Below are positions 1 through 6,223 of a DNA stretch of 8,115 nucleotides, one piece after another. The notes below the pieces were generated by a model. That model did not search any database. It saw nothing but the letters and a program-made list of their open reading frames with translations, and was not told where the DNA came from. The position numbers and the translations under genes were made by a program. The DNA is taken from positions 1 to 8,115 of the forward strand of contig CAKPVL010000043.1 in NCBI GenBank assembly GCA_934193545.1, read 5' to 3'. Position 1 is the first letter of the stretch; the number at the start of each line of letters is the position of its first letter. This stretch comes from an uncultured Granulicatella sp. (lineage in GTDB: Bacteria > Bacillota > Bacilli > Lactobacillales > Aerococcaceae).

Positions 1-38
1 TTTTCAAAGGTCAATCGTTGTTTTGCAACAACTTCTAT

Positions 39-67
39 ATCCTATCATAGGACATTTTCACTGTCAA
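39..67 (-). promoter_or_regulatory. Sigma-A promoter reading out of the left edge
   Basis: On the minus strand a perfect -35 TTGACA (67-62) is followed after exactly 17 bases by TAGGAT (44-39), which is preceded by a TG dinucleotide at the extended -10 position. Transcription should start near base 32 and run off the window, so the gene served is not visible. The predicted first transcribed bases (32-17) form a 6-bp hairpin with a GCAA tetraloop, which could be a 5' stabilising stem. Confidence 0.75.
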
Positions 68-113
68 CAGATTTCATGTAACTTTTTCAAAGTTTTTTTG
101 AAACTGTTTTATA

Positions 114-127
114 AGCGAACGTTCGCT
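114..127. promoter_or_regulatory. 14-bp perfect palindrome, candidate operator
   Basis: AGCGAACGTTCGCT is a complete inverted repeat with no spacer, in otherwise AT-rich sequence. It lies about 47 bp upstream of the -35 of the outward minus-strand promoter. GAACGTTC-centred palindromes are common operators of TetR-family repressors, and that is an inference here. It is not a Bacillus-type LexA box, which has a four-base spacer between CGAAC and GTTCG. Confidence 0.4.
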
Positions 128-259
128 CAACAGTGATATTAATTTATCATAACTGATTATCAATTTCAACCGATATGATTTAATTTTTAAAAACTTTTTT
201 TAATTTCTTAAAAACCGTAATCAAGTCGGATTTCTTCTATATAAATTCATCTCGATATC

Positions 260-288
260 TTTACAATTTCAGGGAACACTCGTATAAT
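260..288 (+). promoter_or_regulatory. Promoter of the tRNA-Thr gene
   Basis: A -35 TTTACA (260-265), a 17-base spacer and a perfect -10 TATAAT (283-288) lie just upstream of the tRNA. The expected start near 295 leaves a leader of only about 8 nt before the mature 5' end at 303, so the tRNA appears to be a single-gene transcript. Confidence 0.85.
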
Positions 289-302
289 TATTGATGTAAG
301 AC

Positions 303-375
303 GCCGAAATAGCTCAGTTGGCAGAGCAACGCACTCGTAACGCGTAGGTCGCAGGTTCGACCCCTGTTTTCGGCA
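303..375 (+). tRNA. tRNA-Thr (anticodon CGU)
   Basis: A full cloverleaf can be drawn. The acceptor stem GCCGAAA/TTTCGGC is perfect, the D stem is GCTC/GAGC, the anticodon loop is CTCGTAA with anticodon CGT (336-338), and the T stem-loop carries TTCGACC. The discriminator base is A375. CGU reads the ACG threonine codon, and the sequence resembles known bacterial tRNA-Thr(CGU). The 3' CCA is not encoded, since bases after A375 are TACTA, so CCA would be added by nucleotidyltransferase. The innermost anticodon-stem pair is A333 opposite C341, a mismatch where a Watson-Crick pair is usual. It has its own promoter and ends at the terminator at 411-445. Confidence 0.95.
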
Positions 376-410
376 TACTAAGAATCTTGTCTTCTTTCTT
401 ATATTTATGT

Positions 411-445
411 AGAAAAACGGTTGAGTATTACTCAACCGTTTTTCT
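411..445. terminator. Bidirectional terminator between tRNA-Thr and pepT
   Basis: A perfect 15-bp inverted repeat (411-425 with 431-445) encloses a five-base loop. The outer parts of the arms are A-rich on one side and T-rich on the other, so each strand reads as a GC-containing stem followed by a U tract. It can therefore end both the plus-strand tRNA transcript and the minus-strand nusG-pepT transcript. One arm lies inside pepT, and the pepT stop codon (430-428) is in the loop. Confidence 0.92.
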
Positions 446-1672
446 TTGGACTAATTCAATAATTTTTAAGACAACGTCGCTGGCTTTTTGCATGCTTTCA
501 AGCGTTACGAATTCATATTGTCCATGAAGGTTTTCTGCTCCGGTAAAAAGGTTTGGAGTTGGAATTCCTTTATAGGTAATAATACATCCATCCGTTCCTC
601 CACGGAAGGGTTGAATGTCTGGCGTGATACCACATTCTTTATAAGCTTCAATCGCTACTTCAACCGAAGTCATATCGTCTTTTAAGATTTCATACATATT
701 ATAGTACTCATCGTAAATCGTACATTCGATACGAGGCACATCATATGTTGCATTTTGCGCATCGACGATTTGTTGGAACTGTGCTTTTCTCTCTTCGAAT
801 TTCTCCATTGAGTGATCGCGAATAATATATTCCAATTCAACCTTACCGATGTCGCCTGATTGTTTCGATAACATAAAGTAGCCTTCGTACCCACTCGTAC
901 GTTCTGGCACTTCATCTTCTGGCATACGTGCAAATAGTTTTGCCGCTTCCGCCAACGCATTCACCATCACATCTTTGGCTTGACCTGGGTGAACACTGGT
1001 CCCATGAATCGTCACCACTGCACGAGCCGCATTGAACGTTTCATATTCTAGCTTCCCTACGACGCCGCTGTCTAAAGTGTAGGCAAATTTTGCAGGCATA
1101 CGTTCCGCTTTGAAACGGTGTGCGCCTTTTCCGATTTCTTCGTCCGGACCAAACGCTAACCAAATATCACCATGCGGAATCTCTGGATGCGCCATTAAGT
1201 ACAAGCACGCTTCTAATACCGAAACAAGACCTGCCTTATCGTCGGCACCTAGTAATGTTGTTCCGTCTGTCGTAATTAACGTTTCGCCGATGTAGTTCTT
1301 CAAACTTGGAAACTCGCTGACAGTCATTACTAAATTCTTCTCAGCATGGAGCACCACATCTTCCCCGTTATAGTTCTTGTGAATTTGTGGATCGATGTTT
1401 TCCGCATTGAAGTCCGCTGTATCGACGTGGGCGATAAATCCAATCGCAGGCGCTGTAGCCCCTTCTTCCAAGTTACTTGGTAATAGTGCCACTAAGTAGC
1501 TGTCCTCTGGATCGAGTTCTACATTTGTAAAGTCGTACTCCACTAACTCGTCACGAAGCATTTCTAAAAATTCCCATTGACTCTTTGTCGTAGGAATCGT
1601 TGTTGATTTTAAATCACTACGCGTATTGATTTTCGCATATCGAATAAATCGTTCTAACATTGTAGGATACAT
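428..1672 (-). CDS. pepT: Peptidase T (tripeptide aminopeptidase)
   Basis: PepT is a cytoplasmic di-zinc M20-family exopeptidase that removes the N-terminal residue of tripeptides, feeding amino-acid supply from imported peptides. The product is 414 aa, close to the family's usual length. Metal and catalytic residues are visible in order: H82 and D84 in AHVDTADF, D144 in GADDKAG, E178 and E179 in FGPDEEIG, D201 in TLDSG, and H383 in NLHGQYEF. The dimerisation lid lies between, at roughly 210-325. I chose the ATG at 1672 (MYPTMLERF). It lies one base after the nusG stop in TAACATG and matches the usual PepT N-terminus. An ATG at 1687, inside nusG, would add five residues. No well-spaced ribosome site precedes 1672, so translation probably depends on ribosomes finishing nusG. 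The last codons form one arm of the terminator. Confidence 0.95.
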   Translation of the reverse strand: MYPTMLERFIRYAKINTRSDLKSTTIPTTKSQWEFLEMLRDELVEYDFTNVELDPEDSYLVALLPSNLEEGATAPAIGFIAHVDTADFNAENIDPQIHKNYNGEDVVLHAEKNLVMTVSEFPSLKNYIGETLITTDGTTLLGADDKAGLVSVLEACLYLMAHPEIPHGDIWLAFGPDEEIGKGAHRFKAERMPAKFAYTLDSGVVGKLEYETFNAARAVVTIHGTSVHPGQAKDVMVNALAEAAKLFARMPEDEVPERTSGYEGYFMLSKQSGDIGKVELEYIIRDHSMEKFEERKAQFQQIVDAQNATYDVPRIECTIYDEYYNMYEILKDDMTSVEVAIEAYKECGITPDIQPFRGGTDGCIITYKGIPTPNLFTGAENLHGQYEFVTLESMQKASDVVLKIIELVQRKTVE

Positions 1673-1673
1673 G

Positions 1674-2219
1674 TTAATAAGAGTCATCTTCTTTCACTTG
1701 GTGGAACTCTAAGTCTGCAATTGTTTCACGACCGAACATTTCAATCGCCACTTTAATTTTTTGTTTTTCGTGGTCAAGTTCCACTACTTTACCGCTCATA
1801 TCATTGAAGGCACCTTCTGTAATGATTACGTAGTCTCCAACAGACACGTGTAAATCAACTGGAGCATGAACTTTTTCACCGATACGTCCTAAGATGGCTT
1901 CAACTTCTTCTGGTAATAATGGAGATGGTTTTGAACCAGCACCGTGTGAACCAACGAATCCAGTTACGCCTGGAGTGTTACGAACAACATACCATGCTTG
2001 GTCTGACATCACCATTTCAACTAATACATAACCAGGGAAAGTTTTTTCAACAGTTGTTTTTGTTTTACCGTCTTTTACTTCTACTTCCTCTTCTTCAGGT
2101 GAAATCACGCGGAAGATATTTTCTTCCATACCCATACTTTGGATACGTGATAATAGATTTGATTTTACTTTGTTCTCATAACCTGAATAAGTGTGCAATA
2201 CATACCATTCTTTTTCCAT
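1674..2219 (-). CDS. nusG: Transcription termination/antitermination factor NusG
   Basis: NusG binds the RNA polymerase clamp and controls pausing, elongation and termination; in Gram-positive bacteria it also stimulates some intrinsic terminators. The 181-aa product starts MEKEWYVLHTYSGYE, the conserved NGN opening. The NGN domain covers about 1-95 and includes FPGYVLVEM and WYVVRNTPGVTGFVG. The KOW domain follows at about 126-160 (VGDYVIITEGAFNDMSGKV). The ATG at 2219 is preceded by AAGGAGGA at good spacing, so longer upstream starts are unlikely. The neighbour secE is the usual partner, but the next gene is pepT rather than the frequent rplK-rplA. A terminator-like hairpin and a candidate promoter lie in the 108-nt gap after secE, so nusG expression may be set separately from rpmG-secE. 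Confidence 0.97.
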   Translation of the reverse strand: MEKEWYVLHTYSGYENKVKSNLLSRIQSMGMEENIFRVISPEEEEVEVKDGKTKTTVEKTFPGYVLVEMVMSDQAWYVVRNTPGVTGFVGSHGAGSKPSPLLPEEVEAILGRIGEKVHAPVDLHVSVGDYVIITEGAFNDMSGKVVELDHEKQKIKVAIEMFGRETIADLEFHQVKEDDSY

Positions 2220-2258
2220 TGATACTCCTCCTTGAGTGTTGACAACATTTTTCCATAC

Positions 2259-2287
2259 AAAAAAACCTTCATAAGCGAAGGTTTTTT
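2259..2287 (-). terminator. Intrinsic terminator or attenuator between secE and nusG
   Basis: On the minus strand an 11-bp perfect stem (2287-2277 with 2270-2260) with a six-base loop ends in a run of seven T. This is a textbook intrinsic terminator. It lies 40 bp after the secE stop codon and 40 bp before the nusG start. It could end the rpmG-secE message, partly terminate read-through into nusG, or attenuate a transcript starting at the adjacent candidate promoter. Confidence 0.85.
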
Positions 2288-2298
2288 CAACTGCTCTT

Positions 2299-2307
2299 AG
2301 TATATCA
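2299..2307 (-). promoter_or_regulatory. Candidate extended -10 promoter for nusG-pepT
   Basis: TGATATACT on the minus strand combines an extended -10 TG with TATACT (5 of 6 to consensus). No good -35 lies 16-18 bases upstream; the 17-base position reads TAGTAC. The expected start is near 2292, only about five bases before the terminator stem. This site is plausible but unproven. If it is inactive, nusG must be reached by read-through from the rpmG promoter. Confidence 0.45.
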
Positions 2308-2327
2308 CTAATCACTTTAAAGTACTA

Positions 2328-2498
2328 TTATTTTAAAAGGAATGTAATGAGTTGATGCACTCCATAGTCCACTACTGCAAAGAAGCATAATGCAGCAAGC
2401 ACTGTCATAATTACTGTAATTGTATATTTGTTTACTTCTTTACCTGTTGGCCAAGTAACTTTTTTCATCTCTTTAATTACACTTGATAAAAAACGCAT
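2328..2498 (-). CDS. secE: Preprotein translocase subunit SecE
   Basis: SecE is the small membrane subunit that clamps and stabilises the SecY channel of the SecYEG translocon. The product is 56 aa, the short form with one membrane span usual in Firmicutes. It has an amphipathic N-terminus containing the conserved KKVTWPTGKEV (about 12-22), followed by one hydrophobic span at about 27-45. The ATG at 2498 has AGGAG seven bases upstream. A longer in-frame opening overlapping rpmG adds basic residues that are rpmG sequence in another frame, and I rejected it. rpmG ends 19 nt upstream, the classic rpmG-secE-nusG order. Confidence 0.96.
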   Translation of the reverse strand: MRFLSSVIKEMKKVTWPTGKEVNKYTITVIMTVLAALCFFAVVDYGVHQLITFLLK

Positions 2499-2517
2499 TC
2501 CGAATCTCCTCTTCCTT

Positions 2518-2670
2518 TTATTTTGTTTCGCGATGTAGTGTTTGTTTGTTGCAATACTTGCAGAATTTTTTAATTTCAAGACGTTCTACTCGTCGGTTTT
2601 GTCCAAGCGTAATCGTGTAGTTTCTTGAACCACATACGCTACAAGCTAACGCCGCTTTTTTCTGAGCCAT
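2518..2670 (-). CDS. rpmG: Large-subunit ribosomal protein bL33
   Basis: This is a 50-aa component of the 50S subunit near the tRNA exit site. The translation begins [18 protein letters not shown] and ends [14 protein letters not shown]. Two CxxC pairs (C10/C13 and C37/C40) form a zinc ribbon, so this is the zinc-dependent (C+) form. Many Firmicutes carry a cysteine-less copy elsewhere that is used in zinc limitation. The upstream ribosome site is weak (AGAAAG, then AGTGA). It is the first gene of the transcript that continues into secE, with a strong promoter at 2707-2735. Confidence 0.97.
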   Translation of the reverse strand: MAQKKAALACSVCGSRNYTITLGQNRRVERLEIKKFCKYCNKQTLHRETK

Positions 2671-2706
2671 ATTTTTCACTACTTTCTATAAATCCATATC
2701 TATTCC

Positions 2707-2735
2707 ATCATAAGGAAATGAACCTACTTTGTCAA
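2707..2735 (-). promoter_or_regulatory. Strong promoter for rpmG-secE(-nusG-pepT)
   Basis: The minus strand carries a perfect TTGACA (2735-2730), a 17-base spacer and TATGAT (2712-2707, 5 of 6 to consensus). The expected start near 2700 gives a leader of about 30 nt to the rpmG ATG. The consensus quality suits a ribosomal-protein transcript. Confidence 0.88.
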
Positions 2736-2756
2736 GTACACACTAAGTCTAGACAA

Positions 2757-2784
2757 GCAAAAAGGCCGGAAACTCGTCCAGCCT
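2757..2784 (-). terminator. Terminator of the FemX-like gene
   Basis: An 8-bp GC-rich stem AGGCTGGA/TCCGGCCT, containing one G-U pair, and a six-base loop are followed by five T on the minus strand. It lies seven bases beyond the stop codon of the FemX-like gene. It insulates the rpmG promoter, which begins about 20 bp further on. Confidence 0.9.
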
Positions 2785-2791
2785 CTTCTTG

Positions 2792-4096
2792 CTATTTTCT
2801 ACGTCTTACTAATAATTTATTCTTCAAGCTCACGGCTTTTGGTGCCCATGTATGGAACATTTCAAACCAGAACTTCGAAATTGGCATATCAAATTCACCG
2901 ATATATTCCACTAACTCTGGATCAAATGATTGCTTGAATCCGTTAATTCCACCGTGATGTTCTTGGTCTTCAGAAACTCCAAAGAAGTCAAACGAACGAA
3001 TGCCTTTTTCATCATAAAGAGTTTGCATAATCCAAGACACAAGCGCCTTGTTCGCATTCAATCCACCATCGTCAGTGATGTTCGCGCCATATAAGTAGTA
3101 CGCTTTATCTAAGTACGTTACGACGAACGCTCCGCTGACGACTTTTCCTTCTGGATACTGTTCTAAGTCACCTTTCACGCGTTCGATTTCTTTTTCGTAT
3201 TTAGCAATGTTGACTTTTAACGACTCGATTTGCTTTTGAACGTTTTCGATACGTTTTGGATTGTTCAATGTTTCCAATTGTCCTGTTAACTTATCGAATT
3301 CTTTTTGTGCTGTTTCTAAGCGGTTTGTCGCAAATGCTAATTGCACATTGTAGTCCACTTTCGCAAAGTATAAATCCACCATGCCTTTAGGATGAAGGTG
3401 TTGATACATTGTTGTTAAATACTCGATGCTACGCGCAACGTATTTGTCACGCTCAGCTGTAATTTTATTTAACTCATCATAGATTGGCATATCTTCAAGC
3501 GTTCCCTTGTAGCAAACAACCCCTTGTTTCTTCGCTACATTCACTTTATAACGTTCTTTCTTATTGAACGTTTCAACGATGCCTTTCCCTTCGTCCTTCA
3601 ACGGTAAAATCATTGTTAAACGTGGTTGAATTCCATCGAACCCTAAGTCCATTGGGCGTTCTACAAACCCAGCCGCTAAAATGTTTTTGCGGTATTCTTC
3701 ATTATTGAATCCACCTTCAACCATTTCGAACTTGTTTGTCCATTCACGCCATTGTAATTCTGGGTCAATTTTCAAACCAAATGCATTTTTAGCTTTCAAA
3801 TACACTTTTAAAGTCGCAAAGACTGATTTTAATTGTTCCGCATTTGTATAGTCGGTTACGATTCCGCGTGGTGCATATGCTAAATATTTATTCACACCAG
3901 GTAATTTACGATAAAGAATCATCGCAGCCGCAACAGGTTCATGATTATCGGACATGACTAGTAGTACGTCTCTTGTCCATGAGCCATCTGTCTTCACTTC
4001 GCCCCATTCAGGCGTTTGGAAAACCGTTCTGTTGGCTTGTGTTTCCATAAAAGCATGATACTCTTCAAACGCATTCGACATCTCTTTTATATACAT
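2792..4096 (-). CDS. FemABX-family peptidoglycan aminoacyltransferase (FemX/MurM-like)
   Basis: FemABX enzymes take amino acids from charged tRNA and attach them to the lysine side chain of lipid II at the inner membrane face, building the peptidoglycan cross-bridge. The 434-aa product has the family pattern of two GNAT-like domains. Visible signatures are FQTPEWGEVK (26-35), YAPRGIVTDY (74-83), FNKKERYKVNVAKK (177-190), SGAFVVTYLDKAYYLYG (321-337) and the closing FDFFGVSEDQ...GINGFKQSFDPE (369-394). A charged helical insert at about 255-312 is the antiparallel coiled coil seen in FemA and linked to tRNA binding. The tail is basic (VRRRK). The ATG at 4096 has GAGAG seven bases upstream; the ATG at 4081 has no usable spacing. 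The gene has its own promoter and terminator. The residue added cannot be told from sequence, so I give no symbol. Confidence 0.92.
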   Translation of the reverse strand: MYIKEMSNAFEEYHAFMETQANRTVFQTPEWGEVKTDGSWTRDVLLVMSDNHEPVAAAMILYRKLPGVNKYLAYAPRGIVTDYTNAEQLKSVFATLKVYLKAKNAFGLKIDPELQWREWTNKFEMVEGGFNNEEYRKNILAAGFVERPMDLGFDGIQPRLTMILPLKDEGKGIVETFNKKERYKVNVAKKQGVVCYKGTLEDMPIYDELNKITAERDKYVARSIEYLTTMYQHLHPKGMVDLYFAKVDYNVQLAFATNRLETAQKEFDKLTGQLETLNNPKRIENVQKQIESLKVNIAKYEKEIERVKGDLEQYPEGKVVSGAFVVTYLDKAYYLYGANITDDGGLNANKALVSWIMQTLYDEKGIRSFDFFGVSEDQEHHGGINGFKQSFDPELVEYIGEFDMPISKFWFEMFHTWAPKAVSLKNKLLVRRRK

Positions 4097-4131
4097 GTGA
4101 GCACTCTCTTTCCTTTTTACGTTTCCTTACC

Positions 4132-4160
4132 AGTATTACATTTTCAGCAAAATATGTCAA
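4132..4160 (-). promoter_or_regulatory. Promoter of the FemX-like gene
   Basis: A perfect minus-strand TTGACA (4160-4155) is followed after 17 bases by AATACT (4137-4132), with TG at the extended -10 position. The expected start near 4125 leaves a leader of about 30 nt containing AAAGGAAAGAGAG before the ATG at 4096. The -10 matches consensus at 4 of 6 positions. Bases 4161-4230 between this promoter and the glnA terminator hold nothing else I can recognise. Confidence 0.75.
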
Positions 4161-4230
4161 AACTTTAACAAAGAAAAAGCTTTACGTATTAAGCAGCAGA
4201 CGTTCTTATAAAAGCTGGTTTTTCACACAT

Positions 4231-4260
4231 AAAAAGAGCGCACCTTGTGAGTGCACTCTT
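4231..4260 (-). terminator. Terminator of glnRA
   Basis: On the minus strand AAGAGTGCAC pairs with GTGCGCTCTT (10 bp, one G-U) across a seven-base loop and runs into TTTTT. It begins 10 bp after the glnA stop codon, the expected end of the glnRA message. Confidence 0.92.
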
Positions 4261-4270
4261 CGTTTCATTT

Positions 4271-5602
4271 TTAGAATAGTTTCAAGTATTGGTCTAATTC
4301 CCATTGTGAAACTTGGCTACGGTAAGCAGCCCATTCGAAACGTTTTGCTTCGATGAAGTTGTCTAGGATATGACTTCCTAGTGCTGATTGAACTGTTTCG
4401 TCTTGTTTCAAGTATTCAATCGCTTCGTTTAATGTTCCTGGTAAATCATCGATTCCAGCTTCTTTACGTTCGCGAGCAGACATCGCATAGATGTTGCGGT
4501 CGATAGCTTCAGGAACTTCCATTTTTTCTTTAACCCCTTCAAGACCAGCTGTTAAAATCGCAGCCATTGCTAAATATGGGTTCGCAGATGGATCCACGCT
4601 ACGTAATTCGATACGAGTTGAAATGCCACGAGATTCTGGAATACGGATTAGCGGTGAACGGTTACGTGCTGACCATGCAATATATACAGGTGCTTCGTAT
4701 CCTGGAACTAAACGTTTGTATGAGTTTACTGTTGGGTTACATACGGCAGTTAAGGCTTTGGCATGTTTCATAACCCCAGCAATGAAGTGACGGCAAGTGT
4801 CGCTTAGACGTTGTTCGCCATTTTCATCATAGAACGCATTGTTTCCATCTTTATCAAATAATGATAAGTTGAAGTGCATTCCGCTACCAGCAATTCCGAA
4901 TACTGGTTTTGGCATAAATGTCGCATGTAATCCATGTTTACGCGCAATTGTTTTTACAACAAGTTTGAAAGTTTGGATGTTGTCACAGGCAGCTACTGCA
5001 TCTGAGTATTTCCAGTCGATTTCGTGTTGACCTGGCGCTACTTCGTGGTGACTTGCTTCGATATCGAAACCAATCTTTTCTAACTCAAGAACGATTTCGC
5101 GACGGCATTCTTCCCCAAGGTCGATTGGCGCTAAGTCGAAGTAACTTCCTTGGTCGTTTCCTTCAAGGGTTGGTTCGCCATTTTCATCCATTTTGAATAA
5201 GAAGAACTCTGGCTCTGGTCCTAAGTTGAAGTTTGAGAAACCTAATTCTTTCATTTCGTTTAACACACGTTTTAAGTTTGAACGAGGGTCTCCGGCAAAC
5301 GGAGTTCCGTCTGGTTTGTAAACATCACAGATTAAACGTGCGATAGTACCGTGTTTGCTGCTCCATGGGAATACTACCCAAGTTGAAAGGTCTGGATATA
5401 AGTACATATCACTTTCTTCGATACGAACGAATCCTTCAATTGAAGAACCGTCAAACATCATTTTGTTGGCCAACACTTTATCTAATTGTGTAATTGGCAC
5501 TTCCACGTTTTTAATGGTTCCTAGAATATCCGTGAAGATTAATCGTAAGTAACGAACATCTTTCTCTTCTACCTGTCTTCTAATTTCTTCATGTGTAATC
5601 AT
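4271..5602 (-). CDS. glnA: Type I glutamine synthetase
   Basis: GlnA is the cytoplasmic dodecameric enzyme making glutamine from glutamate, ammonia and ATP. The product is 443 aa, the length of the GSI-alpha group. Landmarks are [12 protein letters not shown] (23-34), [10 protein letters not shown] (49-58), metal-site glutamates in GPEPEFF (E130, E132) and [10 protein letters not shown] (E187, E194), H243 in [24 protein letters not shown] (289-305) and [10 protein letters not shown] (313-322). R60 and E303 match the B. subtilis residues R62 and E304 linked to glutamine feedback, so a feedback-inhibited enzyme that signals to GlnR is expected. It lacks the 25-residue insert and adenylylation tyrosine of GSI-beta enzymes. 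The ATG at 5602 has a perfect AGGAGG six bases upstream; longer in-frame starts lie inside glnR. The ribosome site overlaps the glnR stop codon, indicating coupling. Confidence 0.98.
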   Translation of the reverse strand: MITHEEIRRQVEEKDVRYLRLIFTDILGTIKNVEVPITQLDKVLANKMMFDGSSIEGFVRIEESDMYLYPDLSTWVVFPWSSKHGTIARLICDVYKPDGTPFAGDPRSNLKRVLNEMKELGFSNFNLGPEPEFFLFKMDENGEPTLEGNDQGSYFDLAPIDLGEECRREIVLELEKIGFDIEASHHEVAPGQHEIDWKYSDAVAACDNIQTFKLVVKTIARKHGLHATFMPKPVFGIAGSGMHFNLSLFDKDGNNAFYDENGEQRLSDTCRHFIAGVMKHAKALTAVCNPTVNSYKRLVPGYEAPVYIAWSARNRSPLIRIPESRGISTRIELRSVDPSANPYLAMAAILTAGLEGVKEKMEVPEAIDRNIYAMSARERKEAGIDDLPGTLNEAIEYLKQDETVQSALGSHILDNFIEAKRFEWAAYRSQVSQWELDQYLKLF

Positions 5603-5612
5603 CGGCTTCCTC

Positions 5613-5978
5613 CTATAAGTTCCATTTTTCTCCGCCAGAGTAGCGGCTAATATGCATAATCTCGTCGTAGAAGATTCGTCGGACATCCTCATCCGTCAGT
5701 GTTTCTTTTACACTTTCCTTCGTTACGGGATTTGTATTTTTATTGAAAATCTTCTGAATCGCCATAATGGTTAATCCATCGGCTAAATAATCTTTAATTT
5801 CCAATAAGCGATCGACATCATTCAACGAATACATGCGGCGGTTCGTCTCAGATCGTTCCGGGATAACCAAGCGCTGTTCTTCATAATATCGAATTTGTCG
5901 TGCAGATAAATCGGTCAGCTTCATCACTGTTCCGATTGGAAAGACGGCTAGTGAACGTCGTAATTCCTTTTCACCCAT
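5613..5978 (-). CDS. glnR: Nitrogen regulator GlnR (MerR family)
   Basis: GlnR represses nitrogen-assimilation genes, including its own operon, when feedback-inhibited glutamine synthetase activates its DNA binding. The 121-aa product opens with [29 protein letters not shown], shown here only as a pattern: a winged helix-turn-helix with [10 protein letters not shown] at 24-33 and the wing around [20 protein letters not shown] (46-65). A short helical C-terminus follows ([15 protein letters not shown]). It ends at KWNL and lacks the QGDMSRFF-like autoinhibitory tail of B. subtilis GlnR; as far as I recall, other lactic-acid bacterial GlnR proteins are similarly short. AGGAGG lies seven bases before the ATG at 5978. 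glnA begins 10 nt after its stop codon, and a GlnR box lies upstream at 6050-6066. Confidence 0.97.
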   Translation of the reverse strand: MGEKELRRSLAVFPIGTVMKLTDLSARQIRYYEEQRLVIPERSETNRRMYSLNDVDRLLEIKDYLADGLTIMAIQKIFNKNTNPVTKESVKETLTDEDVRRIFYDEIMHISRYSGGEKWNL

Positions 5979-6001
5979 CTGTCTTCCTCCTTTATAGGGT
6001 T

Positions 6002-6031
6002 ATTGTAAATAACGGTTGAATCTTTTGTCAA
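6002..6031 (-). promoter_or_regulatory. glnRA promoter
   Basis: The minus strand has a perfect TTGACA (6031-6026), an 18-base spacer and TACAAT (6007-6002, 5 of 6 to consensus). The expected start near 5995 leaves a leader of under 20 nt, mostly the ribosome site. The GlnR box lies about 18 bp upstream of the -35. A poor half-site match (TTCAA-N7-TTACA) overlaps the -10 and could be a weak second GlnR contact. Confidence 0.85.
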
Positions 6032-6049
6032 AACTGCCCTTACCTCTTA

Positions 6050-6066
6050 TGTCATATAATATAACA
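6050..6066. promoter_or_regulatory. GlnR operator
   Basis: TGTTATATTATATGACA on the minus strand fits the GlnR/TnrA consensus TGTNA-N7-TNACA at every fixed position. It is centred about 63 bp upstream of the inferred glnRA start, similar to the upstream operator of B. subtilis glnRA. It supports autoregulation of the operon in response to glutamine. Confidence 0.92.
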
Positions 6067-6069
6067 TGA

Positions 6070-6124
6070 AAAACGGGGTGTTGTCCCAGTTAAGCTTTCG
6101 GTAGCTGAGATAATACCCCGTTTT
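6070..6124. terminator. Long stem-loop terminator upstream of glnRA
   Basis: Bases 6070-6092 pair with 6102-6124 around a nine-base loop (AGCTTTCGG): 23 pairing positions with one C-A mismatch and three G-U pairs. The outer 10 bp AAAACGGGGT/ACCCCGTTTT are perfect. On the minus strand the stem ends in TTTTT, so it most likely terminates transcripts from the lipoprotein gene, 270 nt upstream. The plus strand also ends in TTTT. It stops three bases short of the GlnR operator. It is far longer than the other terminators in this window, so it may also be a dispersed repeat or structured RNA. Confidence 0.75.
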
Positions 6125-6223
6125 ATGGTTTTGTGTGCTGTAGTTTTTGTTATTTTTGAGATCTTTTGTTACTTCATCGACTCCTGATTGTCGTCTATGG
6201 TTTGAACGGTCTCATTGACTTAG

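Larger units (their letters stand above)
1..302. other. Gene-free intergenic region left of tRNA-Thr
   Basis: No open frame here has a credible start and ribosome site. The stretch is very AT-rich. It holds a minus-strand promoter pointing off the left edge (39-67), a small hairpin at that promoter's probable transcript start (17-32), a perfect palindrome (114-127), and the promoter of the tRNA gene (260-288). A frame antisense to the tRNA extends into this region but looks non-coding. Between about 130 and 255 I see only A/T-rich sequence. Confidence 0.7.

Noticed and set aside
1..15. AAAGGTCAAT as a CtsR heat-shock operator
   Set aside because: Only one half resembles RGTCAAA. The second heptad at the required three-base spacing is absent, though the window edge cuts the region.
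247..435. 62-codon minus-strand open frame across the tRNA
   Set aside because: It is antisense to the tRNA-Thr gene and its translation (RKQGSNLRPTRYEC...) is the familiar product of reading a tRNA backwards. It has no ribosome site.
682..960. 92-codon minus-strand frame inside pepT
   Set aside because: It overlaps the well-supported pepT frame completely, and its composition (runs of basic and Cys residues) is that of an out-of-frame shadow.
2220..2315. Extended N-terminus for NusG
   Set aside because: The extra 32 codons run through the terminator hairpin; MEKEWYV at 2219 is the conserved start with a strong ribosome site.
5603..5692. Extended N-terminus for GlnA
   Set aside because: The additional 30 residues lie inside glnR in another frame and do not match glutamine synthetases. 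The ATG at 5602 has a perfect ribosome site.
6050..6211. 54-codon open stretch on the minus strand running through the long stem-loop
   Set aside because: It is open but has no usable start codon before its last residues and no ribosome site, and it lies over a terminator and the GlnR operator.
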